Shown here: piece after piece, positions 34,276 to 44,432 of the stretch
How the letters are laid out: each line of letters starts with the position of its first letter
Numbering within the stretch: the stretch's first letter is position 1
Assembly: GCA_964475165.1 (NCBI GenBank)
Contig: CAYYVN010000007.1
Span: 1-64,000 of the forward strand
DNA from: CAYUHK01 sp964475165
Lineage (GTDB): Bacteria > Verrucomicrobiota > Kiritimatiellia > JAAZAB01
Length of the DNA stretch: 64,000 nt
Direction: 5' to 3'
The notes under the pieces: model-generated
Databases searched by the model: none
The model's input: only the letters and a program-made list of their open reading frames with translations
What the model was told of the DNA's origin: nothing
Made by a program: the position numbers and the translations under genes

Positions 34276-36960
34276 CTACAGGCCGGCATCCACGCGTACC
34301 TTGGGAAAATCCGTGAACCAGAATTGGAGCCAGACATCGAAGTCGTCATCGAGCCAGTTTAAGCCCAGCCGGGCGGAGAGGCAGCCCATATGGCGTTGCA
34401 CGGATAGCCCATATTCCTCCAGGGTACTATCTTCAAACTCATAACGGCAATAGATGCTGAAACGCCAATTGGCATGGGGCGCAATCGTCAGGGAATTACA
34501 GAGCAGGCTGCTGCCCTCATCTTGATAGCGATGCTCCACCTCATAGGACCAAAAAGTTTTATCGAGAACAGTGAAACGCGTATTGAAGTTCTGGATCAGG
34601 TTTTGGTGCGTATCATAGACGCCGTCGATCTTGAGCACCACCCAATCGAAAGGCGTGGAGCGCACTTCAAAGGCCAGGTTGCTGAAGACCTGCTGGCCGG
34701 GCTGACGCTCGAGCCGGTAGTGCGTCCAGACATCGGCATAGATCAAATCATATACCGTGCGGCGCCGGGTCTGAATCTTATTGCGCAGGCCCAGTCGGAT
34801 ATCATGCTGGAGCCCCAGGCCATCCACACTGTCGAAGGGATACAGGTTAGTGGCCAAGAGATCGGGCTCGGGCATCCAGGTATAATTAGCATAAGGCTCA
34901 GCGATGTGGCGCACATCATTGATGATATCGCCAGGATATGTATCCCAAACCCGGAAGGCCTTCAGGGAGGTTTCCAAGCCGAGATGCGCCAGGTTCCGAT
35001 ACTGGGCGCCGAGCCGCTCCATCTGCTTATGGGCGCGGCTGGCCTCCGCATTGGAGATGACGGCCACGCCGTTAGTATCGAGCCGCGGCCCGAGCAGCTG
35101 GTTGGTATAATCCTGCTTGGTCGCCGAATACCAGGTACCGCGATAACCAGCGCGCGGCGTGAAGGTCAGGAACCCAAAAAGCTTGCGGGGATAATAGATC
35201 GTATGATCGGTATCGAAACGGAAGGCGTCGTAATTCTGTTGATCGGTGATATTGCTCTCCCATTCCTTGCTCAAATAGCCGGCCGTGGTCTTACCCTGAT
35301 AATAAAAAGGACTCTCCCCTATCTGCTGACGGGGCAGATCAAGGGTTAGAAAAGGGAGCCGGTCGATCCCCGTATAAAAATCATTGAGGCGCCGCTCCAC
35401 TTCCAGGCTGAGCGCGTAATGCTCACCATGATGGCCGAGAACCAGGTAATTATCCGGCTCGGGTGCAGCCTTATATTCCTTGCGGAAGAACTGCTCGATG
35501 AATTTGGGATCGCTCAGATAATCCAGCTGCACCAGGAAATAGTCGCGCTCGCTCAAACTATGGCTGTGATATAAACGCATCCGATAGCGATCATGGTCGA
35601 TGGGATAGTCATGCTGCTTATCCTCATGCGGCCAGGCATCCTGGGCGTAATACACGATGGCATCACCAAACCAGGCATCTTCATACTCACGCGGCGGCTT
35701 GGTATCCTCCCAGTATTTATGGCCCGTGAAAGCCCAGGGCTCATCGGGAGTCGGGTTCAGATAACGCTCCGTGGAAAGGGCCTGAGCATTGCCGCCGGCG
35801 GTCCACATGATATCCTGCCCCAGGGCCAGTCCGCGGCGCAGACGCAAATCAACATGGCTGGCCGCCTCGACTTTCTTGCTGATGCGGTAATTGAAAGCCG
35901 TCAGGAGATAGGCCCACATGCGGCGGTTATAGCCGGGCACCATGGAAATGAAGTTGGGATCGCCAATATTCTGCGACCAATAGGGCGCATACATCACTGG
36001 CACGCCGCTCACATACAAAACAACATGCTGCGCTCGAATATGATGGCCGGGATCAATGCGCACCTTGCGCGCCCGCAAGTGGGCCTTGGGGTGTTCGCCC
36101 GCGCAGGGCGTCAGAATGGCATGCTCCAGCACATACTCGCGTTCCGAGGTTTGATATGAGGTCTGGGCGCGCACATAAAATGGCTCCAGGTAGGCGGCGA
36201 AACCGCCGAAATCACCCTGATGGGTTTGAAAATTATAGCGTAACTTCTGGCCCACCCACAGATCGCTGCCACGCTCCAAAGTCACCTGGCCATCGGCCAC
36301 CACATCCAGCGTATCCAGGTTGATCACCGCATGCTCGCTGCGCAAGTGGGTATCATCCTGGCGTATATGCACCTGACCGGAAGCCACCAAGAGACGCTGG
36401 GCGCCTTCCAATTCCAGCACATCCGCCCGCACATCGAACGGCCAGGCCGTGAGACGAATCAGTTCATCGGGAAAGGCATCCTCCAGCAATAGACGATTCA
36501 AACGCAAGCGATCGACCGTCTCGCGCTCCTGGAGCAATTGGCGCGTATCCTCGGAAAGTTCCACCCCGGCAAAGCGTTGCGGATCATACAGCGGCTCAGT
36601 CAGCAGCAGGCGGTTGATATCCTGAACCATCAGCTGGCGCAGCTGCTGATCGGGCTCGCCGGTTCCCTGGTAGGCATTGAGCAGCTGCCTGGTATGCACC
36701 GAGCATTGTTCGGCTACATAGCGCGCCACGGGATCTGGCGCCGCGCGCAGCCGCTGCGCTAAAGCGCCGGCATCCTTCAAATCGGAAAGGCCCAGGAGCA
36801 AGGGCATTTCCGGTGAAACCTCCGGCACCTGTTCGGGTTCCGGCGACAATTCCAGCACCTCTTCAGCCGCCAGCACCGCCCAGCCGCCCAGGAGCAGGAT
36901 CAGCGCGCCTACACTCGCGCGGCGCGCAAACGCCCCGTGCATGCCCAGCCTAGCTTTCAT
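34276..36960 (-). CDS. lptD: LPS-assembly outer membrane protein LptD-like
   Basis: Predicted outer-membrane translocon that inserts lipopolysaccharide into the outer leaflet, 894 aa. It has a signal peptide (hydrophobic VGALILLLGGWAVLAA, about 17-32), a helical acidic segment, an OstA/LptA-like jellyroll (HLRSEHAVINLDTLDVVADG to RKVRIDPG, about 205-310), and a long C-terminal beta-barrel rich in alternating aromatics. The conserved PVMYAPYWSQ segment follows the jellyroll as in LptD. It shows that the host has an LPS-type outer membrane. It is 152 nt after rng and 27 nt before polB. Confidence 0.85.
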   Translation of the reverse strand: MKARLGMHGAFARRASVGALILLLGGWAVLAAEEVLELSPEPEQVPEVSPEMPLLLGLSDLKDAGALAQRLRAAPDPVARYVAEQCSVHTRQLLNAYQGTGEPDQQLRQLMVQDINRLLLTEPLYDPQRFAGVELSEDTRQLLQERETVDRLRLNRLLLEDAFPDELIRLTAWPFDVRADVLELEGAQRLLVASGQVHIRQDDTHLRSEHAVINLDTLDVVADGQVTLERGSDLWVGQKLRYNFQTHQGDFGGFAAYLEPFYVRAQTSYQTSEREYVLEHAILTPCAGEHPKAHLRARKVRIDPGHHIRAQHVVLYVSGVPVMYAPYWSQNIGDPNFISMVPGYNRRMWAYLLTAFNYRISKKVEAASHVDLRLRRGLALGQDIMWTAGGNAQALSTERYLNPTPDEPWAFTGHKYWEDTKPPREYEDAWFGDAIVYYAQDAWPHEDKQHDYPIDHDRYRMRLYHSHSLSERDYFLVQLDYLSDPKFIEQFFRKEYKAAPEPDNYLVLGHHGEHYALSLEVERRLNDFYTGIDRLPFLTLDLPRQQIGESPFYYQGKTTAGYLSKEWESNITDQQNYDAFRFDTDHTIYYPRKLFGFLTFTPRAGYRGTWYSATKQDYTNQLLGPRLDTNGVAVISNAEASRAHKQMERLGAQYRNLAHLGLETSLKAFRVWDTYPGDIINDVRHIAEPYANYTWMPEPDLLATNLYPFDSVDGLGLQHDIRLGLRNKIQTRRRTVYDLIYADVWTHYRLERQPGQQVFSNLAFEVRSTPFDWVVLKIDGVYDTHQNLIQNFNTRFTVLDKTFWSYEVEHRYQDEGSSLLCNSLTIAPHANWRFSIYCRYEFEDSTLEEYGLSVQRHMGCLSARLGLNWLDDDFDVWLQFWFTDFPKVRVDAGL

Positions 36961-37112
36961 GCCGCCCCCCGCCTGAGCCCCAGCTCCAGCCCGGAGCAGC
37001 CGGCCGGCCAGGGGCCGCCGCCATCCAAACCAGCAACTTCCAGAATACTTTCCATAGCAAGGCTTCTTTTAGCATGCCGCCCCTGCTAAACCAAGCTCCT
37101 TTCCGGATCCCC

Positions 37113-38720
37113 TTAACCCGCCGGGAGTCCAGGTTCCTTGGCGTTCAGATTGGAATACAGGTCCGCACCCGTGAGGGCATTGACGATGGCAACCTCCTCC
37201 ATATGCAGACTGTTATCCGCTCGGAAACTGAGCCGCCCCTGGAACTGTTCCTGCATTTTCAACAATAAACCTTCATCTTCATCGCGCAAGCGGTTGAGCA
37301 CCAGCGGATGCACCGTAATGCGCAGCGAAAGCCCCTCATGCGCTTCCTGCTGATGCGTGCGCATAATGGTCAATAAACGGCGCTGGATTTCCACGCTCAT
37401 GCTCAGGGGGGATTTCACGCTGCCGCGCCCGCGGCAATAGGGACAATCCACATACATGGTGGATTCCAGGCTTTCATCCACGCGCTGGCGCGTCATCTCC
37501 AAGAGCCCCAGGTTGGAAATCGGCAGCACATTGGTGCGCGCCTTATCTTTTTTCAAAGCCTCCTTGAGAGCCTGGTAGATCTGGTTGCGGTGTTTTTTAT
37601 GGCGCATATCGATGAGATCAATGATGATCAATCCGCCAATATTGCGCAGACGCAACTGGCGCGCGATTTCATGCACGGCTTCCGTGTTCACGCGCAGAAT
37701 CGTTTCATCCTGAGAAGCGGAGCCTTTATGCTGGCCGGTATTGACGTCGATGGCAATCAAGGCCTCGGTTTCATCAAAGATAATGCACCCACCGGATTTC
37801 AAGATCACCTTGCGCCGAAAGGTATTTTCGAGCAGGCGCTCCACGGCATAATGCTCGAAGATCGGCCGGGCTCCGTCATACAACTTAACGCGTCCGCGCG
37901 CGCGCCGCGAGATGATCGCCAGAATCTCCTTGATGCGCTCATGTTCCGAGGCCGAATCGATGATGATGCTATCCACATCTTCGGTGACCGAATCGCGCAC
38001 GGTACGCTCGACCAAATCCGGTTCCCGGTAGAGGCAGTGAGGCGCGCGACGCTCCTGAATGCCGCGCTGGATACCCTCCCAGCTGGCTAGCAGCGAGCGC
38101 ATATCCCGCACGAAACTCGATCCGCTGGCGCCGGCGCCGGCGGTGCGGATGATCAAGCCGCAACCCTCCGGAACAGGCAGGCGCGCGACGATTTTCTTGA
38201 GACGTTTACGTTCCTGTTCATCGGCGATCTTACGCGAAATACCCCGCAGTTTGCTGCCGGGCATCAGCACGAAATAACGGCTGGGAATGCTCAGGCTGGC
38301 GGTGGCGCGCGGACCCTTGGTGCCGATGGGCCCCTTGGATATCTGAATGACGATTTCGGATCCAACCGGAAAATGGCGCGCGATATCCTGGCGGCTGAAC
38401 TGACGCTGCCGCGAGGCCGAGCGGACATGCTCGCCTTCCAACGCCGCCAGCCGGGATAAATCTTCCGGGAACATATCCCAGTAATGGATGAAGGCGTTTT
38501 TGTTCAGACCAATATCCACGAAAGCGGCCTGCAACCCATCCTCCAGGTTCTGCACCACGCCCTTGTAGATATCGCCCACGATACGCTGTTCGGAAGCGAT
38601 CTCTATTTTGAAGTCTTCCAGTTCGCCCTTGGAGAGAATCGCCATGCGCGTGGCCAGACTTTCCACATTGATGATGATTTCGCGGCGTTGTTGATCTTTC
38701 TTCTTACGAAACCTGAACAT
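37113..38720 (-). CDS. rng: ribonuclease G/E family protein
   Basis: Endoribonuclease for rRNA maturation and mRNA decay, 535 aa. It begins with the RNase G N-terminus (IIINVESLATRMAIL), an S1 domain (GDIYKGVVQNLEDGLQAAFV followed by DIG), and the catalytic core with Asp residues in IAIDVNTGQHKG and IIIDLIDMR. The zinc-link cysteines are in DCPYCRGRGSV. No long C-terminal scaffold is present, so it is of RNase G rather than RNase E type. The start has AAAGGA. It is 24 nt after rodA, resembling the mre-rng linkage known in proteobacteria. Confidence 0.92.
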   Translation of the reverse strand: MFRFRKKKDQQRREIIINVESLATRMAILSKGELEDFKIEIASEQRIVGDIYKGVVQNLEDGLQAAFVDIGLNKNAFIHYWDMFPEDLSRLAALEGEHVRSASRQRQFSRQDIARHFPVGSEIVIQISKGPIGTKGPRATASLSIPSRYFVLMPGSKLRGISRKIADEQERKRLKKIVARLPVPEGCGLIIRTAGAGASGSSFVRDMRSLLASWEGIQRGIQERRAPHCLYREPDLVERTVRDSVTEDVDSIIIDSASEHERIKEILAIISRRARGRVKLYDGARPIFEHYAVERLLENTFRRKVILKSGGCIIFDETEALIAIDVNTGQHKGSASQDETILRVNTEAVHEIARQLRLRNIGGLIIIDLIDMRHKKHRNQIYQALKEALKKDKARTNVLPISNLGLLEMTRQRVDESLESTMYVDCPYCRGRGSVKSPLSMSVEIQRRLLTIMRTHQQEAHEGLSLRITVHPLVLNRLRDEDEGLLLKMQEQFQGRLSFRADNSLHMEEVAIVNALTGADLYSNLNAKEPGLPAG

Positions 38721-38744
38721 ATTTTATTCCTTTCACTCTTCAAC

Positions 38745-39956
38745 TTAGACCTGGCGCTGCACGCTCCAGGACCTCCAATCACCACGCAGATAGACGCTCT
38801 GAATCATGCCCAGCGCCGTCAGCGTGCCGACAATAAATGTTCCTCCATAACTGATCAGGGGCAAGGGAATGCCGGTGACCGGCATCAACCCAATGGTCAT
38901 GGCGATATTCATGAACACATGACAAAACAAGATCGTCACGATGCCCAGGCAGAGCAAGCGCCCCATCTTATCGGCGGCCAGAGCGGCTGTCCGCCAGCCA
39001 GCATATATCAGGAACGCGAACAGCATGAGCACAACCAGCGAACCAACGAACCCTTTTTCCTCGGCAATCACCGAGAAAATAAAGTCGTTGGGGGCCACTG
39101 TGCGCGGCAAGAACCCGAGAATATTCTGCGTGCCCTGCAGATACCCCTTGCCCCATAGCCGCCCGGAACCCACGGCTATTTCCGATTGGGCCCGGCTCCA
39201 GCCCGCTCCCAGTGGATCGCGATCGCTATCTAAAAACACCAAAATGCGATCGCATTGATAGGGCGTTAAGCCCACCAGGCGGACCAAACGCTCCTGCTGC
39301 GGCGGGCTACATCCCAGTTTGGATGGCAGCACCACCACCGCCAGCATGATGCCCAATAATAATAAGCCACCGGCGGCCAACGCGCCCAAAACGCGCCCGG
39401 AGATGCCCGCCGCAAACATCACCACCCATAATAACGGCAGCAAAACCAGGGCGGTACCCAGGTCCGGCTGTTTGCTGATCAGAAGCATGGGCACTAAAAC
39501 CAGGCCCAACCCCAACCAGACCAGGCGCCGCTGCTGCAAGGCCCGCCCCGGCCAACCAAAGAGCCTGGCCAGCACGAGCACTACGGCCACTTTCATCAGC
39601 TCCGCCGGCTGAAAAATAAAGAGGCCGCCCACTTGAATCCACCGCCGCGCGCCGAAAATTTTCAGGCCCACATGGGGCACAAAAACCAATACCAACAGGA
39701 GCAAAGCCGCCCCATATAACCACCAGGCGGCGCGCACCCATTGATGATAATCGGTGAGGGCCATGAAGGTAAAAGAGCACAGCCCGAGGATGATCCACAA
39801 CACCTGTTTCTGATAGAGCGGACCCAGCGCCGCCCGGCTGACGCGTGTATCCGCACTATAGACAAAACATACGCCCACGATCAAAAGCAGCAGCATGACC
39901 CCCAGCTGGAACCAATCCAAGCGCTGCCAAAAATAACCTAACCATCTCTTCTTCAT
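38745..39956 (-). CDS. rodA: rod-shape SEDS glycosyltransferase RodA
   Basis: Polytopic peptidoglycan polymerase of the elongasome, 403 aa with about ten transmembrane helices. SEDS landmarks are GARRWIQVGGLFIFQPAELMK, KQPDLGTALVLLP and the C-terminal GIPLPLISYGGTF. It starts by an ATGA overlap with mrdA, whose product is its transpeptidase partner. FtsW is the alternative, but the mreBCD-mrdA context fits RodA. Confidence 0.94.
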   Translation of the reverse strand: MKKRWLGYFWQRLDWFQLGVMLLLLIVGVCFVYSADTRVSRAALGPLYQKQVLWIILGLCSFTFMALTDYHQWVRAAWWLYGAALLLLVLVFVPHVGLKIFGARRWIQVGGLFIFQPAELMKVAVVLVLARLFGWPGRALQQRRLVWLGLGLVLVPMLLISKQPDLGTALVLLPLLWVVMFAAGISGRVLGALAAGGLLLLGIMLAVVVLPSKLGCSPPQQERLVRLVGLTPYQCDRILVFLDSDRDPLGAGWSRAQSEIAVGSGRLWGKGYLQGTQNILGFLPRTVAPNDFIFSVIAEEKGFVGSLVVLMLFAFLIYAGWRTAALAADKMGRLLCLGIVTILFCHVFMNIAMTIGLMPVTGIPLPLISYGGTFIVGTLTALGMIQSVYLRGDWRSWSVQRQV

Positions 39957-41764
39957 TGGCTATCCTCGCGCGGCAGATTGAGAAGTGCGCTCATCAGTTG
40001 GCGCATCAGCGGCCCCACCGTGGCCCCGCCCGAAAGCGCCTCATCCAAGACCATGGCCACCGCATAGCGCGGCTCTTGATAGGGAGCAAAAAGCACCATC
40101 CAGCCCCGGCTGCGCCCGGACCCCTTACGCCCATACTCGGCCGTGCCGGTCTTACCGGCCATCTCCGTCTCGGGCACGCGGGCCAAATGCCCGGTGCCAG
40201 AGGGGCTCTGGATGACGTCGCGCATGCCGGCCTTCACCAATGCCAAGTGGGCGGGTTTCCAGGGCAGTTCACGCACCAGCACCGGCGCTATATCTTGATA
40301 GGCGCTGGCATGCACAGGCCGCTGACGCAAGATCAAACGCGGCTGATAGAGGCGGCCGCCATTAGCAATGGCCGCCGTGGCCACCGCCATCTGGAGGGGC
40401 GTCACCAGTAAATCCCCTTGGCCAATGGCGATGTTGCAGGTATCGCCATCGCGCCAGGCTTCACCGCGCCGGATACGCTTCCAGCCCTTGCCCGGCACCA
40501 CTCCCGCCGCTTCGTAATCCAAATCGATCCCCGTTTTCTGGCCCAGGCCCACGGCGAGCGCCAGATGATAAATCGGATCAATACCGCACTGCAATCCCAA
40601 CTTATAAAAGAAGGTATTACAAGAGATCTGCAAGGCCTGGCGCAGGTTCAGGCGCCCATGCGCCTCCCCGCCAAAACAGGCGAAACGCTGCGCGCCCAGG
40701 GCGTGATAACCCTGGCAAGTATAGGCGATCTCAGGGGTGACCTGCCCCGATTCCAGGGCCGCCAAAGCCACCAGAGGCTTGAAGACGCTGCCCGGAGCGT
40801 AGAGGCCGCTGAGGGCGCGATTCAGCAAGGGCTTATGAGGATCGGCCAGGGTGCGGGCCCAGGTGGCTGATGGAATGGCCGGCGAAAATTCATTGGGATC
40901 AAAAGCGGGCGAGCTGGCCAGAGCCAACACATCGCCATTGCGCGGATCCAACACGACCACCGCGCCTGGTTTATCAACCAGGATGGCTTCAGCGTGCCGC
41001 TGCACATCCTGATCTATGGCCAGTACCAGGTCGCCGCCGGCTACCGGCTCACGAAAAGCGATTTGATCATGTTTGAATCCGGAAACATCCACGCGCACCA
41101 GGCGCCCGCCCGGCTCGCCCCGCAAAAGATCATCGTAGCGCTTTTCAAGGCCGGAGCGGCCCACCATTTCCGGCCAATAGGAATGCAACCCGTCGGCCTC
41201 TGTATCCTTGGCCGCCGCCCCCACATAGCCCAGCAGGTGGCTGGCACTGGCCGCCTGCGGATAGAAGCGTTCGGCTTCCACCAGGATTTCCGCCAGCGGC
41301 AACCAGAGACTGGCCTCGGCCAAGCGGGCGCAGGCCGCGGCTGGCACATGCCGCCAGGCAATCAAAGGCAGAGCCTTACGATTATATAAATGATGCTCCA
41401 CCTGCGCATAGGTCACGCTCGGCGCCAGCTCGATCACCGCCGCTACCCGCTCTACCAGTTGCCAGGCCTCGGCGGTAGTGATCCTCAGCTGACCCGGCTG
41501 ACGCAGCTCTTCCAGGTACAAGGCGATGCAATAATCGGGGCGATTATCGGCCAAACAACGGCCCTGCCGATCGAAAATCAGCCCGCGCGGACCCGGGATC
41601 TGCACCCGGCGGATGGATTGCTGTTCGAGGCTGATTTCATAGCGTTCGCCGCGCCCCACCTGGATGCGCCATAGCAACAACGCCAAGAGCCCCAAACCAA
41701 GCAGCATGCCCAGCCCAATGAGGCGTAAACGCGCCAGATCCCGTTCGTTAAGATGCGCACTCAT
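39953..41764 (-). CDS. mrdA: penicillin-binding protein 2 (MrdA)
   Basis: Class B peptidoglycan transpeptidase of the elongasome, about 603 aa. One N-terminal membrane helix (LGMLLGLGLLALLLW), a dimerisation/pedestal domain, then the transpeptidase with SxxK (PGSVFK), SxN (SCN in LQISCNTFFYK) and KTG (AGKTGTAEYG). The start at 41764 (MSAHLNERDL) gives a normal cytoplasmic tail and overlaps mreD by 17 nt; the frame runs on to 41848 inside mreD without support. Confidence 0.94.
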   Translation of the reverse strand: MSAHLNERDLARLRLIGLGMLLGLGLLALLLWRIQVGRGERYEISLEQQSIRRVQIPGPRGLIFDRQGRCLADNRPDYCIALYLEELRQPGQLRITTAEAWQLVERVAAVIELAPSVTYAQVEHHLYNRKALPLIAWRHVPAAACARLAEASLWLPLAEILVEAERFYPQAASASHLLGYVGAAAKDTEADGLHSYWPEMVGRSGLEKRYDDLLRGEPGGRLVRVDVSGFKHDQIAFREPVAGGDLVLAIDQDVQRHAEAILVDKPGAVVVLDPRNGDVLALASSPAFDPNEFSPAIPSATWARTLADPHKPLLNRALSGLYAPGSVFKPLVALAALESGQVTPEIAYTCQGYHALGAQRFACFGGEAHGRLNLRQALQISCNTFFYKLGLQCGIDPIYHLALAVGLGQKTGIDLDYEAAGVVPGKGWKRIRRGEAWRDGDTCNIAIGQGDLLVTPLQMAVATAAIANGGRLYQPRLILRQRPVHASAYQDIAPVLVRELPWKPAHLALVKAGMRDVIQSPSGTGHLARVPETEMAGKTGTAEYGRKGSGRSRGWMVLFAPYQEPRYAVAMVLDEALSGGATVGPLMRQLMSALLNLPREDSQ

Positions 41765-42272
41765 GCTGCTCTTTGATCTCCAGATTACCGACCACCCGCT
41801 CCAACCAGGCCATGCCTCGCAGCAGCAGCGGCGCCACCAATAAAGCATACAGGCCCACGCCCGTTATTTTGGCGATCACCCGCGCTAAAGATATTTCGCG
41901 CGCGCCGTTATCGCTGATCCATAACAAAACATACAAGGCCAGAGTGACCCCCACCCCGGTCCAGACGCCAAAAACCATGTGGGTGATCCAACGCCGACTG
42001 AAGACCACCTCACGATAAGCTCGCGCCAATAAACCCGCCGCCAACAAACACACGCTTAGATAACCCAGGGGCAAGGCCGCGAGGCTCTCGCTCAAGATGC
42101 CGCCCAGCACGGCGGCGGTCAGCATCAAGGCCTGCGAGCGATGCAAGGCATAATAGAGCACCAGGCTGGCAACCAAAGGTGGTTTGGCCTGCCCCAGCCA
42201 GGCCACCGCCGGAAAGGCCATTTCGGCCAGCAGGGCCCCCAGCAAGGCGAATAGCATAATTAAAACATTCAT
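41748..42272 (-). CDS. mreD: rod shape-determining protein MreD
   Basis: Small hydrophobic protein of 174 aa with about five to six membrane helices; the family is poorly conserved. The call rests on size, hydrophobicity and its exact place between mreC and mrdA. It starts one base after the mreC stop and overlaps mrdA by 17 nt. Confidence 0.82.
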   Translation of the reverse strand: MNVLIMLFALLGALLAEMAFPAVAWLGQAKPPLVASLVLYYALHRSQALMLTAAVLGGILSESLAALPLGYLSVCLLAAGLLARAYREVVFSRRWITHMVFGVWTGVGVTLALYVLLWISDNGAREISLARVIAKITGVGLYALLVAPLLLRGMAWLERVVGNLEIKEQHECAS

Positions 42273-42273
42273 C

Positions 42274-43125
42274 TCATCTGCGCCCTGCGCTGGTGGTCAG
42301 CGTCTCAGTCAAGGGACCACCAGGCTGCTCGGGCAGCACCACAAAGACCACCGTGATATTCTTCAAATCCGCGGCCGGCACGATATCCGCATGCTGATAC
42401 AGCCCGGAACGATCCAGATAGACCTTCTCCACATAGCCAATGGTTAAACCCGCCGGAAATACTCCGCCCAGGCCGGAAGTGACCACTTCATCGCCCGGTA
42501 AAATATCGGCTTCCTTCATGATAAAATCCATGCGGCATAAGGAATCGCCCTGCAAGGAAACGCCCTGCCCGCGCACGATCCCAAAGGCATCCATGCGCGC
42601 CAGCTTGGCCGATACCCGGGTGTGAGGATCCACCAGAAACAAAACATCCGCTGTGTTGCCGGAAACCTCGACGATGCGTCCCACCAGGCCTTCGGCCGAG
42701 ATCACCGGCATATCGCGCGCCAGGCCGGCGCTCAGACCTTTATTGAGCCTGGCCATCTCCCACCAGCCGCCGAGGGCCCGGGCCACCACTTGAGCCGCCA
42801 GCAGGCGATAGCCCGGACCGGCCGGCAGGGCCAGCAAGCGCCGCAATTCGGCATTCTCCTGCTCCAAAGCTTTGAGCTGGCGGATCTCATTACGCAACTG
42901 GCCCATTTCAAGCGTGAGCCGTTCGTGGCGTTGAGCCTGTTCGGCGGCACCCAGGCACAAAGCGCTGCCCCAGGCCCGGGCATTGGCCAGCAGAGTCGCC
43001 AGCGGCAGGAGAGCATCGCGCAGGCCGCCCTGCCAGCGGGCGTTAAAAGCAGCCGGCAGATGCATCAGCACGAGCAAGAACATGCCCACTGCCAGGAGGC
43101 TAATTATGTTTCGTTGCCAGCGCAT
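42274..43125 (-). CDS. mreC: rod shape-determining protein MreC
   Basis: Bitopic periplasmic scaffold of the elongasome. An N-terminal membrane helix (IISLLAVGMFLLVLMHL) is followed by a coiled coil (about 60-105) and the beta-rich MreC domain with the conserved GLVGRIVEVSGNTADVLFLV followed by DP and GDEVVTSGLGGVFPAGLTIG. The ATG at 43125 is chosen; a TTG-started frame from 43182 would add 19 charged residues. Length is 283 aa. Confidence 0.92.
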   Translation of the reverse strand: MRWQRNIISLLAVGMFLLVLMHLPAAFNARWQGGLRDALLPLATLLANARAWGSALCLGAAEQAQRHERLTLEMGQLRNEIRQLKALEQENAELRRLLALPAGPGYRLLAAQVVARALGGWWEMARLNKGLSAGLARDMPVISAEGLVGRIVEVSGNTADVLFLVDPHTRVSAKLARMDAFGIVRGQGVSLQGDSLCRMDFIMKEADILPGDEVVTSGLGGVFPAGLTIGYVEKVYLDRSGLYQHADIVPAADLKNITVVFVVLPEQPGGPLTETLTTSAGRR

Positions 43126-43278
43126 GTTTCCAAAAACAACCTTCCAGCGGTCCTCATCCTTGGCCTGAAGCTCCTCTGGCAACCCAAGCTCCCAGGCCAG
43201 AGACTACAAGACTCCCAGTATTCCGTGGATGGCGAAGAGAAACGTAAGCGCTGGATGATGCTCTGCCCGCAGCCCGGT

Positions 43279-44307
43279 TTAGAAAGGCGTGCTGGCAACT
43301 TTGCGCAGGAATTTGAGCTCGTGCAGAACCATACCGGTACCTTCGGCAACGGCACTGAGAGGCTCGTCGGCGATATGCACCGGCAACCCGGTCTGCTCGG
43401 CGATCAGCTTATCGATGCCTTTCAAAAGAGCCCCACCACCAGCCAGCACCAGGCCGCGATCAACCAGATCAGCGGAAAGTTCCGGCGGGCAACGCTCCAG
43501 TGTAAAGCGGATGGCCTCAATGATCGCCGCCACCGGTTCATGCAAGGCTTCGCGCACTTCCTCGGCGGTCAGTGTCAAGGTCTTGGGCAAGCCGGCCACC
43601 AGGTCGCGCCCCTTGACCTCCATGCCGGGTTCCTGGGACGCGGGACAGGCCGAGCCGATAGTGATTTTAATCTGTTCGGCTGTCCGCTCACCTATCATCA
43701 AGTTATAGGCCCGCTTCATATACTGGATAATCGCTTCATCCATTTCATCGCCACCCACACGCACGCTGCGGCTGAAAACAATGCCGGCCAGAGATATCAG
43801 GGCCACTTCCGTGGTGCCACCCCCGATATCCACGATCATATTGCCGGCGGGTTCCTGCACGGGCAGACCCACTCCAATCGCCGCCGCCATGGGTTCTTCA
43901 ATCAAATATACTTCGCGGGCGCCCGCATGAATGGCAGAATCCTTCACCGCCCGCTTCTCCACCTCCGTAATGCCACTGGGCACTGAAATAATAATCCGGG
44001 GTTTTACCATCATGCGGTGATTTTGAACCTTACGGATAAAATAGCGCAGCATCGCTTCCGTTATCTCAAAATCGGCAATAACCCCATCTTTCATCGGCCG
44101 AATCGCCGTAATATTGCCCGGCGTCCGCCCCAACATCCTTTTGGCCTCTTCGCCCACCGCCAGGACGCGCGTCGTGCCAGTTTGAATGGCCACCACCGAC
44201 GGCTCACGCAGCACGATGCCGCGGTCTTTCACATAAACCAAGCTATTGGCCGTCCCCAAATCAATGCCAATATCATTCGATAACAGGTCAAAAAATCGCA
44301 TAAACAT
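43279..44307 (-). CDS. mreB: rod shape-determining actin homologue MreB
   Basis: Bacterial actin that directs side-wall synthesis, 342 aa. Signatures: NDIGIDLGTANSLVYVK, IIISVPSGITEVEKRAV, LIEEPMAAAIG, MIVDIGGGTTEVALISL and LVLAGGGALLKGID. The start at 44307 has AAAGGGGGG upstream, and the MFMRFFDLLS membrane-binding helix follows. It is the first gene of an eight-gene operon that ends with polB. Confidence 0.96.
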   Translation of the reverse strand: MFMRFFDLLSNDIGIDLGTANSLVYVKDRGIVLREPSVVAIQTGTTRVLAVGEEAKRMLGRTPGNITAIRPMKDGVIADFEITEAMLRYFIRKVQNHRMMVKPRIIISVPSGITEVEKRAVKDSAIHAGAREVYLIEEPMAAAIGVGLPVQEPAGNMIVDIGGGTTEVALISLAGIVFSRSVRVGGDEMDEAIIQYMKRAYNLMIGERTAEQIKITIGSACPASQEPGMEVKGRDLVAGLPKTLTLTAEEVREALHEPVAAIIEAIRFTLERCPPELSADLVDRGLVLAGGGALLKGIDKLIAEQTGLPVHIADEPLSAVAEGTGMVLHELKFLRKVASTPF

Positions 44308-44332
44308 AGGGACCCCCCTTTTGATGTTCTTG

Positions 44333-44361
44333 ATTCTGCCTCCTGGAGGCCCTGGTGTCAA
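44333..44361 (-). promoter_or_regulatory. mreB operon promoter
   Basis: Minus strand TTGACA (44356-44361), 17 bp spacer, CAGAAT (44333-44338). The -35 regions of this and the divergent kinase promoter are about 33 bp apart. Confidence 0.65.
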
Positions 44362-44393
44362 TCCTGAAAAAAGGTAAAAAAGAGCCTGAATGA

Positions 44394-44423
44394 TTGACAA
44401 GCCCGCCCACCTTTATTTATGCT
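44394..44423 (+). promoter_or_regulatory. promoter of the N-acetylhexosamine kinase-like gene (predicted leaderless)
   Basis: Perfect TTGACA (44394-44399), 18 bp spacer, TATGCT (44418-44423), then nine bases to the ATG. The leader would be two or three bases long; no Shine-Dalgarno exists. Confidence 0.6.
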
Positions 44424-44432
44424 TTTGCGCTA

